The position numbers and the translations under genes were made by a program. The notes beneath the pieces were generated by a model. The model worked only from the letters and a program-made list of their open reading frames with translations. It was not told the DNA's origin and searched no databases. Shown in pieces: positions 52,133 through 59,123 of a DNA stretch of 64,000 nucleotides. Position 1 is the stretch's first letter. Each line of letters begins with the position of its first letter. The stretch is from E44-bin89 sp034409565 (lineage in GTDB: Bacteria; Chloroflexota; Dehalococcoidia; Dehalococcoidales; RBG-16-60-22): NCBI GenBank assembly GCA_034409565.1, contig DAOUMS010000003.1, forward strand, positions 75,657 through 139,656. Reading direction: 5' to 3'.

Positions 52133-53026
52133 TTATAGTAGCCCTGCGTATTGTAGCGCTTTTTTGATTTCGCCTCTTTCCGCGTCATCCAGTGGTAGTA
52201 TGGGGCTGCGGGCCGGCCCGGCCGTTCTGCCCAGCATGTTGACCGCCTCTTTCACCGGGGCGGGAAAATTCTGGGGCACGCTTATGGCACGGGAGATGGG
52301 CAGCAGCTTGAAAAAGATGCCCAGTGCTTTCTCTCTCTCCTTCTGCTGCACTGCCTGGAAGAGGTCAACCGTCATTCGCGGTGCAATATTGGCCAGTGCC
52401 AGAATAGCGCCGTGGCAGCCGAGGGCAAAGCAGGGCAGGGTGATGTCATCACCACCGGTCAGAATGGCCATTTTATCGCCGACCCGCCGCATTACCTCGG
52501 CAAAATAGCCCAGGTTGCCGCTGCTGTCCTTCAGCGCCACGATATTGTCTATTTCGGCCAGTTTTTCCAGCGTCTCAGGCGCAATCTCAACCTGGGTGTG
52601 CGGTGGAATGTTATAGAGGCAGATGGGGATATCCACCGCTTCGGCGATGGCGGCATAGTGTTTATACAAGCCCTCTTGGTTGGGTATCTCATAGAACGGG
52701 GTCACAATCATCACCGAATAAGCGCCGGCACTTTTAGCCTCTTTGGAACGTGCGATGACCTCCCGTGTACTGGTGGCACCGGTACCGGCCATGACCGGAA
52801 CCCGGCCATTGGCCGCTTTCACGGTGGCCTCAGTTACCTTTACACATTCTTCTCGCGTCAGGGTGGCAGCTTCCCCGGTGCTGCCCAGGCACATAATCTG
52901 GCTGACGCCGTTTTCAATCAGAAAAGCAACGTTCTCCTTCAGGCCAGCAAGGTCCAGGTCTCCGCTTCTGGTAAAGGGGGTCAGCATTGCCGGTATGATT
53001 CCCTCCATACTCGCTCTGTTTGCCAT
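52133..53026 (-). CDS. dapA: Dihydrodipicolinate synthase family protein (DapA-like)
   Basis: A class I aldolase of 297 aa. The motif GSTGEAATLTREE, the Tyr in CLYNIPPHTQVEIAP and the Schiff-base Lys in IVALKDSSGNLGYF are the DapA/NanA family active-site elements. The close match to GSTGEA-x-L-T suggests 4-hydroxy-tetrahydrodipicolinate synthase of lysine synthesis, though paralogues with other keto-acid substrates share these motifs. AAGGAGGT precedes ATG 53026. No other lysine gene is adjacent and no lysine riboswitch is seen. Confidence 0.88.
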   Translation of the reverse strand: MANRASMEGIIPAMLTPFTRSGDLDLAGLKENVAFLIENGVSQIMCLGSTGEAATLTREECVKVTEATVKAANGRVPVMAGTGATSTREVIARSKEAKSAGAYSVMIVTPFYEIPNQEGLYKHYAAIAEAVDIPICLYNIPPHTQVEIAPETLEKLAEIDNIVALKDSSGNLGYFAEVMRRVGDKMAILTGGDDITLPCFALGCHGAILALANIAPRMTVDLFQAVQQKEREKALGIFFKLLPISRAISVPQNFPAPVKEAVNMLGRTAGPARSPILPLDDAERGEIKKALQYAGLL

Positions 53027-53105
53027 GGTTCCACCTCCTTATGGTTAGGCTTTTACTCGTCCGTGCCAGAATTAGCATATTATAGCATTTCCGCCAAATG
53101 CACAC

Positions 53106-53109
53106 ATTA
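53106..53109. repeat. Target-site duplication, left copy (ATTA)
   Basis: ATTA directly abuts the left 18-bp inverted repeat and matches ATTA (56354-56357) that directly abuts the right one. Confidence 0.6.
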
Positions 53110-53127
53110 TAGCTTGTTGCGAAATGC
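53110..53127 (+). repeat. Left terminal inverted repeat
   Basis: TAGCTTGTTGCGAAATGC, an exact inverted match over 18 bases to 56336-56353. The match ends abruptly on both sides. Confidence 0.8.
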
Positions 53128-53183
53128 AACAGATAAGCCTGATGGGATTTGACGATACAATATAGCAATGGCATACTACGTGT

Positions 53184-53921
53184 ATGTTTGTCTATATTGA
53201 CGAATCAGGAGATGAAGGTACAGGGGGAAAGGGTTCTAGGTGGCTAGTATTTGGCTGTGTTGCAGTAAAATCACAAGATGGTGAACAAGTCCAACAGGTT
53301 GTAGATTTTGCGCTAAAGGCTCGCAGGCAAACAAAGCGCCCCTGCATTCATTTCACCGACCTTGAGCATGCTTCAAAAAAGGGTATACTTAATATTTTAC
53401 AAATCGGTGAATGGAAGGGCATTGTAGTGGCATCTGATACTAAAATGACATCAGCGCAATTTCATTTGTCCAAACCGCGTATTCAATATACTTACTCGCT
53501 TCGATACGCTATTGAAAGAATATCACGATATGCTCAAAGTATGAACGAAAAAGCAGAAAGAATAATAATAGAGAAAAGGCGGAATTTTGATTTAGTTGCC
53601 TTCCAGAATTATTTGAACTTGCTTAAATCAAGAAAAGACCCCTATTTCTCGTGGGATTTTGTCGACATTGGTGGAATCGAGATTCAAGATAAACTAAATG
53701 AACCTAAACTCTGCTTAGCAGACGGATTAGCTCATTCTATATACAAGGCACTTGAGCCAGACCCGTGGTGGGGACATTATGAATTATCATATCTTGAATT
53801 CGTAAGAGACAAGTTGTGGCGTAGCGATTCGGGTGTTTTTGATTATGGCTTAACCCTCATGCCTATACGATTAAGGGGGATTTTTACTAGAGAGTATTCT
53901 TGGTTGCAAGCTATTGATTAA
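53184..53921 (+). CDS. DUF3800 protein
   Basis: This 245-aa protein starts MFVYIDESGDEGTGGKGSRW, the DUF3800 signature with acidic residues D-E-x-G-D on the first strand. It ends with the second conserved site, KLCLADGLAHSIYKALEP. DUF3800 is predicted to have an RNase H-like fold with an acidic active site; no reaction is established. Members occur in mobile and defence-rich regions. It is the leftmost gene of the 3.24-kb transposon, 57 bases inside the terminal repeat, so it travels with the element. Confidence 0.82.
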   Translation: MFVYIDESGDEGTGGKGSRWLVFGCVAVKSQDGEQVQQVVDFALKARRQTKRPCIHFTDLEHASKKGILNILQIGEWKGIVVASDTKMTSAQFHLSKPRIQYTYSLRYAIERISRYAQSMNEKAERIIIEKRRNFDLVAFQNYLNLLKSRKDPYFSWDFVDIGGIEIQDKLNEPKLCLADGLAHSIYKALEPDPWWGHYELSYLEFVRDKLWRSDSGVFDYGLTLMPIRLRGIFTREYSWLQAID

Positions 53922-53928
53922 ATATTTT

Positions 53929-53985
53929 GTGCCTTGCCGGTGGAATTCGTGCAAAACGCCTTATTTTACCCACAGGGCAAGGCAC
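53929..53985. repeat. 10-bp inverted repeat after the DUF3800 gene
   Basis: GTGCCTTGCC (53929-53938) and GGCAAGGCAC (53976-53985) pair across 37 bases. It lies between the DUF3800 and transposase stop codons, so it may end transcripts from either side. It also lies directly downstream of an outward promoter at 53999-54026. Confidence 0.5.
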
Positions 53986-53998
53986 CATAGTCAATGTT

Positions 53999-54026
53999 AT
54001 TATAGCATACTTGTCAAATTTGTCAA
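53999..54026 (-). promoter_or_regulatory. Promoter reading leftward toward the DUF3800 3' end
   Basis: On the minus strand TTGACA (54026-54021), a 16-base spacer and TATAAT (54004-53999), both consensus boxes. No protein gene follows in that direction except a 25-aa frame (53988-53911). The transcript would include the 10-bp hairpin and run antisense into DUF3800. Confidence 0.5.
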
Positions 54027-54047
54027 ATCTCCCTGTATTTCAGTGTG

Positions 54048-55049
54048 CTATTTAACACAATTTCTGGGCGTATCTGGAAAGGCCAAGGCCATAGCTTGAG
54101 TTACAATCACTGGTATTAGGCTATGAACAGTTACCTTGCGCCTATTCCTAACAGTAACATTATTTAGTCGCCTTTGAGTCTTCATTCTGCTGAATACCCT
54201 CTCCACAGATGTTCGGCGATTAAATATTAGTTGCCAATCTTGATTCTCTACTGCTATCCATTTTTTGTGAGTTTTCCTTGCTTTTATGATGGGTTCAGCT
54301 CTCCATTGTCTTTTGATGAGCCTGCGAAGTTCACTACTATCATAACCGGCATCGCAAATAACATAATCTGGATAGAATTTCCCTGTGATAAAACGAGCCT
54401 GCGAAAGCAACGGAGTAGCATGGCGAATATCGTTTACGTTACCTTTGGTAATATTAGCTGTTATCGGGATTTCATATGTTGTATCAACCATTAGGTGCAA
54501 CTTATATCCCCATGTAAATTTACGCTTTCCATTCGAACCAGCCTTGACAACCCATCCTGCATCATTATCAGATTTGTTTTTCTTGCTACCATTTGACCAT
54601 GCTTTCAAATCTGTAGCATCAATAGCAACGCTCTTACCAAAATCAGGCCACACTTCATAGCACTTGCGAGTAAGAGACCGCATTATATCTTTGACCAGTA
54701 CTATATTCTTGTATTCATCAAACTTCCGCATAAAGCGTGAATAGGCATACTTGGAAGGAATAGCTTCTTGGCTGGTAATCCCACAAGCCAATGCAATATA
54801 AGGATTGTTTCCCAAAGCCCTTATAAGGGCAGCGAATGATGGCAGATTCAATATAGTCATTGCCACATAAGTTCGCCATAGCACCCTCAGCGTGTACCCA
54901 TTTCTCCCAGCGTAATACACCTTAAGAGCCTTCAGCAAATCATCCTCCGGGATAGAATCAAAGACGGTTTTTAGCTGGCTGTATATTGGCGGTGTAGCAT
55001 CAGCTTCAAGATTAGTGTTATAATTATAAGTGGTTAGAGGGTTCGTCAT
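54048..55049 (-). CDS. IS5-type DDE transposase
   Basis: This 333-aa transposase has an N-terminal DUF772-like domain (LKALKVYYAGRNGYTLRVLW) and the DDE catalytic triad: Asp in KSVAIDATDLKAWSNGSKK, Asp in YVICDAGYDSSELRRLIKR and Glu in RTSVERVFSRMKTQRRLNN. The frame is intact, so the element may be active. GAAGGA precedes ATG 55049, and a double hairpin occupies the leader. It lies in the middle of the 18-bp TIR element. Confidence 0.92.
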   Translation of the reverse strand: MTNPLTTYNYNTNLEADATPPIYSQLKTVFDSIPEDDLLKALKVYYAGRNGYTLRVLWRTYVAMTILNLPSFAALIRALGNNPYIALACGITSQEAIPSKYAYSRFMRKFDEYKNIVLVKDIMRSLTRKCYEVWPDFGKSVAIDATDLKAWSNGSKKNKSDNDAGWVVKAGSNGKRKFTWGYKLHLMVDTTYEIPITANITKGNVNDIRHATPLLSQARFITGKFYPDYVICDAGYDSSELRRLIKRQWRAEPIIKARKTHKKWIAVENQDWQLIFNRRTSVERVFSRMKTQRRLNNVTVRNRRKVTVHSLIPVIVTQAMALAFPDTPRNCVK

Positions 55050-55063
55050 GGTTCCTTCTGGCT

Positions 55064-55098
55064 GCGCTCCCTGTCGTTACCGCGACTTATGGGAGCGC
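55064..55098 (-). promoter_or_regulatory. Two-tier hairpin in the transposase leader
   Basis: GCGCTCCC (55064-55071) pairs with GGGAGCGC (55091-55098), and inside it GTCG (55073-55076) pairs with CGAC (55083-55086). It lies between the transposase promoter and its ribosome-binding site and may limit translation or end incoming transcripts. Confidence 0.55.
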
Positions 55099-55119
55099 TT
55101 TTAATAATTACCTAATAGT

Positions 55120-55148
55120 ATATTACTATATGGTATAGCGTTTGTCAA
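55120..55148 (-). promoter_or_regulatory. Promoter of the transposase
   Basis: On the minus strand TTGACA (55148-55143), 17 bases and TAATAT (55125-55120). It drives the transposase through the leader hairpin. Confidence 0.6.
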
Positions 55149-55180
55149 TACCTTTTAGTAAAATATTTCTAGTACCATAC

Positions 55181-55209
55181 TTGACAAATGATACCATTAA
55201 GAATATACT
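55181..55209 (+). promoter_or_regulatory. Promoter of the 46-aa zinc-ribbon gene, predicting a leaderless mRNA
   Basis: TTGACA (55181-55186), 17 bases and TATACT (55204-55209). The start codon ATG 55216 begins seven bases after the -10 box, so the mRNA should start on it. Confidence 0.65.
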
Positions 55210-55215
55210 AATAAT

Positions 55216-55356
55216 ATGGGGCGCATAAAATTAGAGGCTTTTAAATGTGAACGATGTGGGCACGAATGGGTGCCAAGAAACATGAGCCAAGAACCCAAGG
55301 TCTGCCCGAAATGCAAAAGCCCCTATTGGAATACACCTAAAAAGGTGATAAGATAA
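55216..55356 (+). CDS. 46-aa zinc-ribbon protein
   Basis: This short gene encodes MGRIKLEAFKCERCGHEWVP, then RNMSQEPKVCPKCKSPYWNT and PKKVIR. The pattern CxxCGHxWxPR...P-x-VCPxCKSPYWN is a compact treble of two zinc knuckles shared by many small bacterial and archaeal proteins of unknown function, probably nucleic-acid or protein binding. No ribosome-binding site exists; the promoter puts transcription start on the ATG. A strong hairpin follows 13 bases after the stop. The gene is inside the transposon and reads away from the transposase. Confidence 0.8.
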   Translation: MGRIKLEAFKCERCGHEWVPRNMSQEPKVCPKCKSPYWNTPKKVIR

Positions 55357-55368
55357 ATAAAAGGAGAG

Positions 55369-55388
55369 TGGCCCCCTTTCGGGGGCCA
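55369..55388 (+). terminator. Hairpin after the zinc-ribbon gene
   Basis: TGGCCCCC and GGGGGCCA pair perfectly around TTTC. The following bases GGTTATAATAACC form a second small palindrome rather than a T-tract, so it is a strong stem but an atypical terminator. Confidence 0.55.
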
Positions 55389-55530
55389 GGTTATAATAAC
55401 CTTGCTTGGGTGACCAACCAAGCATCTCCTTTCCGGGGCTGGAAGGGTGCGGGCCGCGAACCTGAGACCTTCCAGCCCCATTTACTGTGTATATTCCAAG
55501 CGGGCTATCTCTCCCGCCCAATCTTGGGCA
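55369..55530. ncRNA. Hairpin-rich intergenic region (candidate structured RNA)
   Basis: Between the zinc-ribbon gene and the coiled-coil gene lie successive perfect stems: 8 bp (55369-55388), a 13-base palindrome (55389-55401), 7 bp TGCTTGG/CCAAGCA (55403-55424), 12 bp GGGGCTGGAAGG (55435-55446) with CCTTCCAGCCCC (55468-55479), then GCGGG/CCCGC and CCCA/TGGG stems up to ~55530. No frame codes for a plausible protein. Confidence 0.4.
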
Positions 55531-55532
55531 AA

Positions 55533-56054
55533 TTAAGTATTAACCAATGCTCCTTGTTTCTCAACTGTTTTAGCCTTGAATTTACCCCTATCCGCTCTCT
55601 CCCACATTCCACCCCTAGCCCCTCTCTGCATGTATGAGCGTATATTGCGCATAACCATTTTCAAATCTGATTCCGATTGTATCTCGTATATTTCCGATGC
55701 CATCTCTCTGGCATTAAAAGACGCGCCCTGTGATACATTCAAAACATGTTCAATGATTTCATTAATACCCATTCCATTCCATTGTGCTTTCCGTATCGGG
55801 AATGCCTTTGAACGATTGCCAGGTTTACCAACGGCACTCCCCTGATATGGCATCGTTCTTATTGCTACTGGTTGTTCACCTTCAGCCTTGAGAAAGTTAT
55901 TAAGTTGTTCAAGATACTCTTTAGCACGCTCAATATTCATTTCAAGTCGCTGCCGTTCATGTAAGAGCTCCGAGTACTCCTTTGCCTTTTGTTGCGCCCT
56001 CATATGAAGCTGGAGCAAGAAGCCCTTATCATCATGGTTCTTGTTATTGTTCAT
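55533..56054 (-). CDS. Coiled-coil protein with C-terminal winged-helix-like domain
   Basis: This 173-aa protein has an N-terminal coiled coil (residues ~15-55, MRAQQKAKEYSELLHERQRL, then EMNIERAKEYLEQLNNFLKA), a basic linker and a C-terminal domain: GMGINEIIEHVLNVSQGASF, NAREMASEIYEIQS and DLKMVMRNIRSYMQRGARGG. The last part looks like a HARE-type or other winged helix that could bind DNA. I do not recognise a named family. The promoter on the minus strand is TTGCAT-17-TAATAT (56113-56085). It lies inside the transposon near its right end. Confidence 0.6.
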   Translation of the reverse strand: MNNNKNHDDKGFLLQLHMRAQQKAKEYSELLHERQRLEMNIERAKEYLEQLNNFLKAEGEQPVAIRTMPYQGSAVGKPGNRSKAFPIRKAQWNGMGINEIIEHVLNVSQGASFNAREMASEIYEIQSESDLKMVMRNIRSYMQRGARGGMWERADRGKFKAKTVEKQGALVNT

Positions 56055-56084
56055 TCTTTCATCCCCCTATAATCCCACAAGAAT

Positions 56085-56113
56085 ATATTAACACAGCGCT
56101 TTTCTAAATGCAA
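56085..56113 (-). promoter_or_regulatory. Promoter of the coiled-coil gene
   Basis: On the minus strand TTGCAT (56113-56108), 17 bases and TAATAT (56090-56085), about 30 bases before ATG 56054, which has a GGGGGA ribosome-binding site. Confidence 0.5.
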
Positions 56114-56270
56114 CAACACTAATAACACAAACCAATGCTACATTAATATAATAGCAATGAATGAGATATATGTCAAGATACATGCAGGGGTGTATACACT
56201 TACTTATTACTCTGCCAATGGCTTACAGTCCCCCTCCTTGTTATCCTTTCTCTTTTTGTGTAAAATATTT

Positions 56271-56296
56271 GAGCCTACAGGGCGCCCTGTAGGCTC
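56271..56296. repeat. Perfect 26-bp palindrome near the right transposon end
   Basis: Thirteen bases (GAGCCTACAGGGC) are followed at once by their reverse complement. It can form a strong hairpin in either RNA or DNA. It lies 40 bases inside the right terminal repeat and may insulate the element from outside transcription. Confidence 0.7.
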
Positions 56297-56335
56297 ACTT
56301 TAGAAATTTAATTTATAGCGATAGAGAGGGTAAGG

Positions 56336-56353
56336 GCATTTCGCAACAAGCTA
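56336..56353 (-). repeat. Right terminal inverted repeat
   Basis: GCATTTCGCAACAAGCTA, the exact reverse complement of 53110-53127. Confidence 0.8.
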
Positions 56354-56357
56354 ATTA
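56354..56357. repeat. Target-site duplication, right copy (ATTA)
   Basis: ATTA directly outside the right terminal repeat, equal to the left flank 53106-53109. Confidence 0.6.
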
Positions 56358-56425
56358 CCCAACTGTTATGTATTCAGGGCAGAGAGTGTTATAATACACA
56401 GATGTAAATAAAGGAGGTTCCGAGA

Positions 56426-57235
56426 ATGCCAGATATCACGGTGAACGGCGTCCGGATTCACTATGAAGAAAGAGGTTCTGGAACGGCCGTGGTCTGGGCG
56501 CATGGACTGGGCGGGGTCTGTCAGGAATGGGAGGGGGTAATGGACTTCTTCCAGGGCGGCTATCGTGTGGTCGCCTACGATGCCAGGGGGCACGGTCGCT
56601 CAGAAAAGCCAGACCGATCGGAAGCATACTCTCAGGACATCATGGTTGAGGATATGCGCAGCTTGATGGACGGACTTAACATAAATAAGGCTATTGTTGG
56701 CGGGCATTCCATGGGGGCAAATGTGGCGCTTAACTTGGCCCTGAAATATCCAGAAAGGTGCTTGGGTCTTGTGCCCGTGGGCATAGGTTCTGGTTCATCA
56801 GACCGGGAATGGTGGCGGGAATGGTGGGAACACATGGCGGACACCGCCGAAAAGAAAGGGATTGCTGCCTATGTAGAAGAAATGAAGAAGCTGCCGGCCT
56901 GGGGTTCCGCCTTTAATGACTCTAAGCTGGGAAAATCGCTCGCTCAGGCTGAGCTCACGAACTCACCTAAGGCAATTGCTTCTGTTATTCGTGGTGTACA
57001 GGGGAAGCGCCCCAGCATCTTCGAGCTGGCACCCAAACTGGAAAAGCTGCCGGTAGAAACTCTGGTGGTGATGAGCGAGGATGATGCACCGGTGGTGGAG
57101 TGCTCCCACTTCCTGGCGGAGCATATTCCTCGGGCAACGCTCGAAGTAATTCCGGCCCGGAGCCACTGGACCCATCTCGAGGTACCAGAACGATTTCTGC
57201 AGGCGGTAGACCAATTTGTCAGGCGTTTGAAATAA
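56426..57235 (+). CDS. Alpha/beta hydrolase
   Basis: This 269-aa hydrolase has the oxyanion-hole HG in VWAHGLGGVCQEWEG, nucleophile elbow VGGHSMGANVALNLAL, acid in VVMSEDDAPVVEC and final His in IPARSHWTHLEVPERF. DARGHGRSEKPD is typical of the epoxide hydrolase/haloperoxidase-like branch. The substrate is unknown. AAAGGAGG precedes the ATG, and TATAAT at 56390-56395 is a likely -10 box. The aldo-keto reductase gene follows after 36 bases. Confidence 0.9.
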   Translation: MPDITVNGVRIHYEERGSGTAVVWAHGLGGVCQEWEGVMDFFQGGYRVVAYDARGHGRSEKPDRSEAYSQDIMVEDMRSLMDGLNINKAIVGGHSMGANVALNLALKYPERCLGLVPVGIGSGSSDREWWREWWEHMADTAEKKGIAAYVEEMKKLPAWGSAFNDSKLGKSLAQAELTNSPKAIASVIRGVQGKRPSIFELAPKLEKLPVETLVVMSEDDAPVVECSHFLAEHIPRATLEVIPARSHWTHLEVPERFLQAVDQFVRRLK

Positions 57236-57271
57236 GGCTAAAGAAACTCATCACTGTTTTGGGGTGTTGGC

Positions 57272-58414
57272 ATGATATACCGAAAACTGGGCCGGACAGG
57301 CATTAATGTCGGGGTGGTGGGGCTGGGGGCGGAGTACCTTGAGTTCGAGCCAGAGAGTACGGTCATCTCCGTGGTTCATCGCGCCATTGATAACAGCGTG
57401 AACTATATTGACTTGTTCATGGCCTCACCCGGCGTGCGCGATAATTTTGGCAAGGCTCTGCGTAACAAAAGGCAAAAGGTGATGATTGCTGGGCACCTGG
57501 GAGCGGTTATGAGCGGTGGCCAGTACTGCCGGTCAAGGGAGAGGGTAGAGAGTCTGGCTTTCTACGAAGACCTGCTCCGGAGGCTAAAAACCGACTATAT
57601 TGATGTGCTCATGCTCCATTTCGTGGAGAAACAGGCTGATTATGATAAAGTTTTTCACCCTGGAGGGCTGCTTGACCTGGCGCTGAAGCTGAAAAAAGAG
57701 GGTAAAGCCCGTTTTATCGGGATGAGCGGCCATGATGTACCGACGGCTCTGCAGGCGGTGAAGAGCGGCTATATTGACGTATTAATGTTTCCCATAAATC
57801 CAGCCTTTGATACACTGCCCGAAGAGATGCTGCCCGGGATATCATTGAAGGAAATCCTGGATCATCAAGCGCCTTCTGTTGGTGAGGCTGTGTCTGCGCG
57901 CAAAGCCCTGTATCATGCCTGTGCTGCCCATAACGTGGCTCTGGTAGCCATGAAACCTTACGCCGGCGGTGTACTGTTCCGGGATAATCCGAGTTCCATT
58001 GTGCTGACGCCGGTTCAGTGTCTGAGCTACGCTCTTTCCCAGCCGGCAGTCTGTACCGTGGTACCGGGGTGTAAAAACGTGACCGAAATGCGGCAAGCAC
58101 TGGCCTTTCTTAGTGTCACAGCGGAGGAGAAGGACTTCAGTACCATCGATAGCAATCCCATGTGGAAGTTAAAAGGAAGCTGTATGTACTGCAACCACTG
58201 TTTGCCCTGCCCGGTCAACATTGATATCGGGACGTTGACCAGAATTGTGGATACAGCTGGCTTTGGTCTCAGTGATACGGTTGCGGCTGCCTATGAAGCA
58301 CTGCCGGTAAAGGCTTCAGCCTGCACTGAGTGCGGCATCTGTGTGGAGCGCTGTCCTTTTGGCGTTGACGTAATCACCAATATGAATCGGGCCGTGGCAA
58401 TATTGGAAAAGTAA
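57272..58414 (+). CDS. Aldo-keto reductase fused to a 4Fe-4S ferredoxin tail
   Basis: This 380-aa protein has an AKR barrel (MIYRKLGRTGINVGVVGLGA) with the segments LKTDYIDVLMLHFVEK and GKARFIGMSGHD. The usual catalytic Tyr of AKRs is not obvious (NYIDLFMASPG region has D but a changed context). The C-terminal ~75 residues carry two cysteine clusters: CMYCNHCLPCPVNIDI and ACTECGICVERCPFGVDV, giving one or two 4Fe-4S centres. Such AKR-ferredoxin fusions are common in anaerobes. Redox partner and substrate are unknown. It probably shares a transcript with the hydrolase. Confidence 0.85.
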   Translation: MIYRKLGRTGINVGVVGLGAEYLEFEPESTVISVVHRAIDNSVNYIDLFMASPGVRDNFGKALRNKRQKVMIAGHLGAVMSGGQYCRSRERVESLAFYEDLLRRLKTDYIDVLMLHFVEKQADYDKVFHPGGLLDLALKLKKEGKARFIGMSGHDVPTALQAVKSGYIDVLMFPINPAFDTLPEEMLPGISLKEILDHQAPSVGEAVSARKALYHACAAHNVALVAMKPYAGGVLFRDNPSSIVLTPVQCLSYALSQPAVCTVVPGCKNVTEMRQALAFLSVTAEEKDFSTIDSNPMWKLKGSCMYCNHCLPCPVNIDIGTLTRIVDTAGFGLSDTVAAAYEALPVKASACTECGICVERCPFGVDVITNMNRAVAILEK

Positions 58415-58451
58415 GACTTTATTAGGTTTGTGTGGGCATAGGAGCGGCGCG

Positions 58452-58961
58452 CTAGGTCAGGTCTTTTAAAAACTTTTTGCAGAAGCGGTGCGCCAGCGAA
58501 AGCATGATGCTGCTGGTCAGCACAGCCACCATGACGCTGACGGAAAAGCCGGTAATGGCCACGCCGAGTGCCGTGCCGCCGGCGGGGGGATGTTCGGCGT
58601 CAAGGGCCACCATGAGAAAGACGCATGTGCCTACGGCCAGGGAATAGACGATAATCGCGGTGATGACGGTGGGGTGGGGGATAAAGGCAAAGGCAGAACC
58701 GCAGATAAAACCGATGATATGCCCGCCGATGACCCGCCTTGGCGCGGCGGTGATGTTACGGGGCATGGTGAAAACGATAAAAGCGGTGGCACCGATGGAG
58801 GCAATAACCACCGTATGCTCCAGGTTTAGCAAAAACAGGATAACAAAGACAACTGCCGTGGCCAGGAGGCTCTGATAGATGTAGTTGAGCCATAGCCGAT
58901 TGAAGCCACGGCGTATGCGGCGTAATCTTCGTCGCACCGAGTCCCAGGAGTCAAAATGCAT
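58452..58961 (-). CDS. HPP family membrane protein
   Basis: This 169-aa protein has four membrane helices: SLLATAVVFVILFLLNLEHT, VIASIGATAFIVFTMPRN, VIGGHIIGFICGSAFAFIPH and a C-terminal VAITGFSVSVMVAVLTSSIM. The family name motif HPP appears in ALDAEHPPAGGTALGVAI. HPP proteins are proposed nitrite or anion transporters in some organisms. It converges on the aldo-keto reductase gene. Confidence 0.85.
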   Translation of the reverse strand: MHFDSWDSVRRRLRRIRRGFNRLWLNYIYQSLLATAVVFVILFLLNLEHTVVIASIGATAFIVFTMPRNITAAPRRVIGGHIIGFICGSAFAFIPHPTVITAIIVYSLAVGTCVFLMVALDAEHPPAGGTALGVAITGFSVSVMVAVLTSSIMLSLAHRFCKKFLKDLT

Positions 58962-59123
58962 GAGTTCGCTTTCTTTACCCCTAGCCTAGATTATAATACC
59001 TCATGAGTGCCTCTGTACACCCAGCCAGAGCCGGCGGTAAAAGTATGCAGGGACGAAGCATATATGCTACACTAATTAGTTGTTATCCGGGCGTAAGCTT
59101 GCAACCTTAGTAAGGGAGTATGA

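Larger units (their letters stand above)
53110..56353. mobile_element. 3.24-kb transposon with perfect 18-bp terminal inverted repeats
   Basis: TAGCTTGTTGCGAAATGC at 53110-53127 and its exact reverse complement at 56336-56353 form terminal inverted repeats. Both are flanked outside by ATTA, a 4-bp target duplication. The interior is AT-rich compared with dapA and the following hydrolase. It contains a DUF3800 gene, an IS5-type DDE transposase, a 46-aa zinc-ribbon gene, a hairpin-rich region, a coiled-coil protein gene and a 26-bp palindrome. The transposase could mobilise the whole unit with the others as cargo, or it could be a nested insertion sequence; no separate inverted repeats were found for it. 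Confidence 0.75.

Noticed and set aside
53027..53105. Lysine riboswitch upstream of the dapA-like gene
   Set aside because: The leader is too short and shows no lysine-aptamer features.
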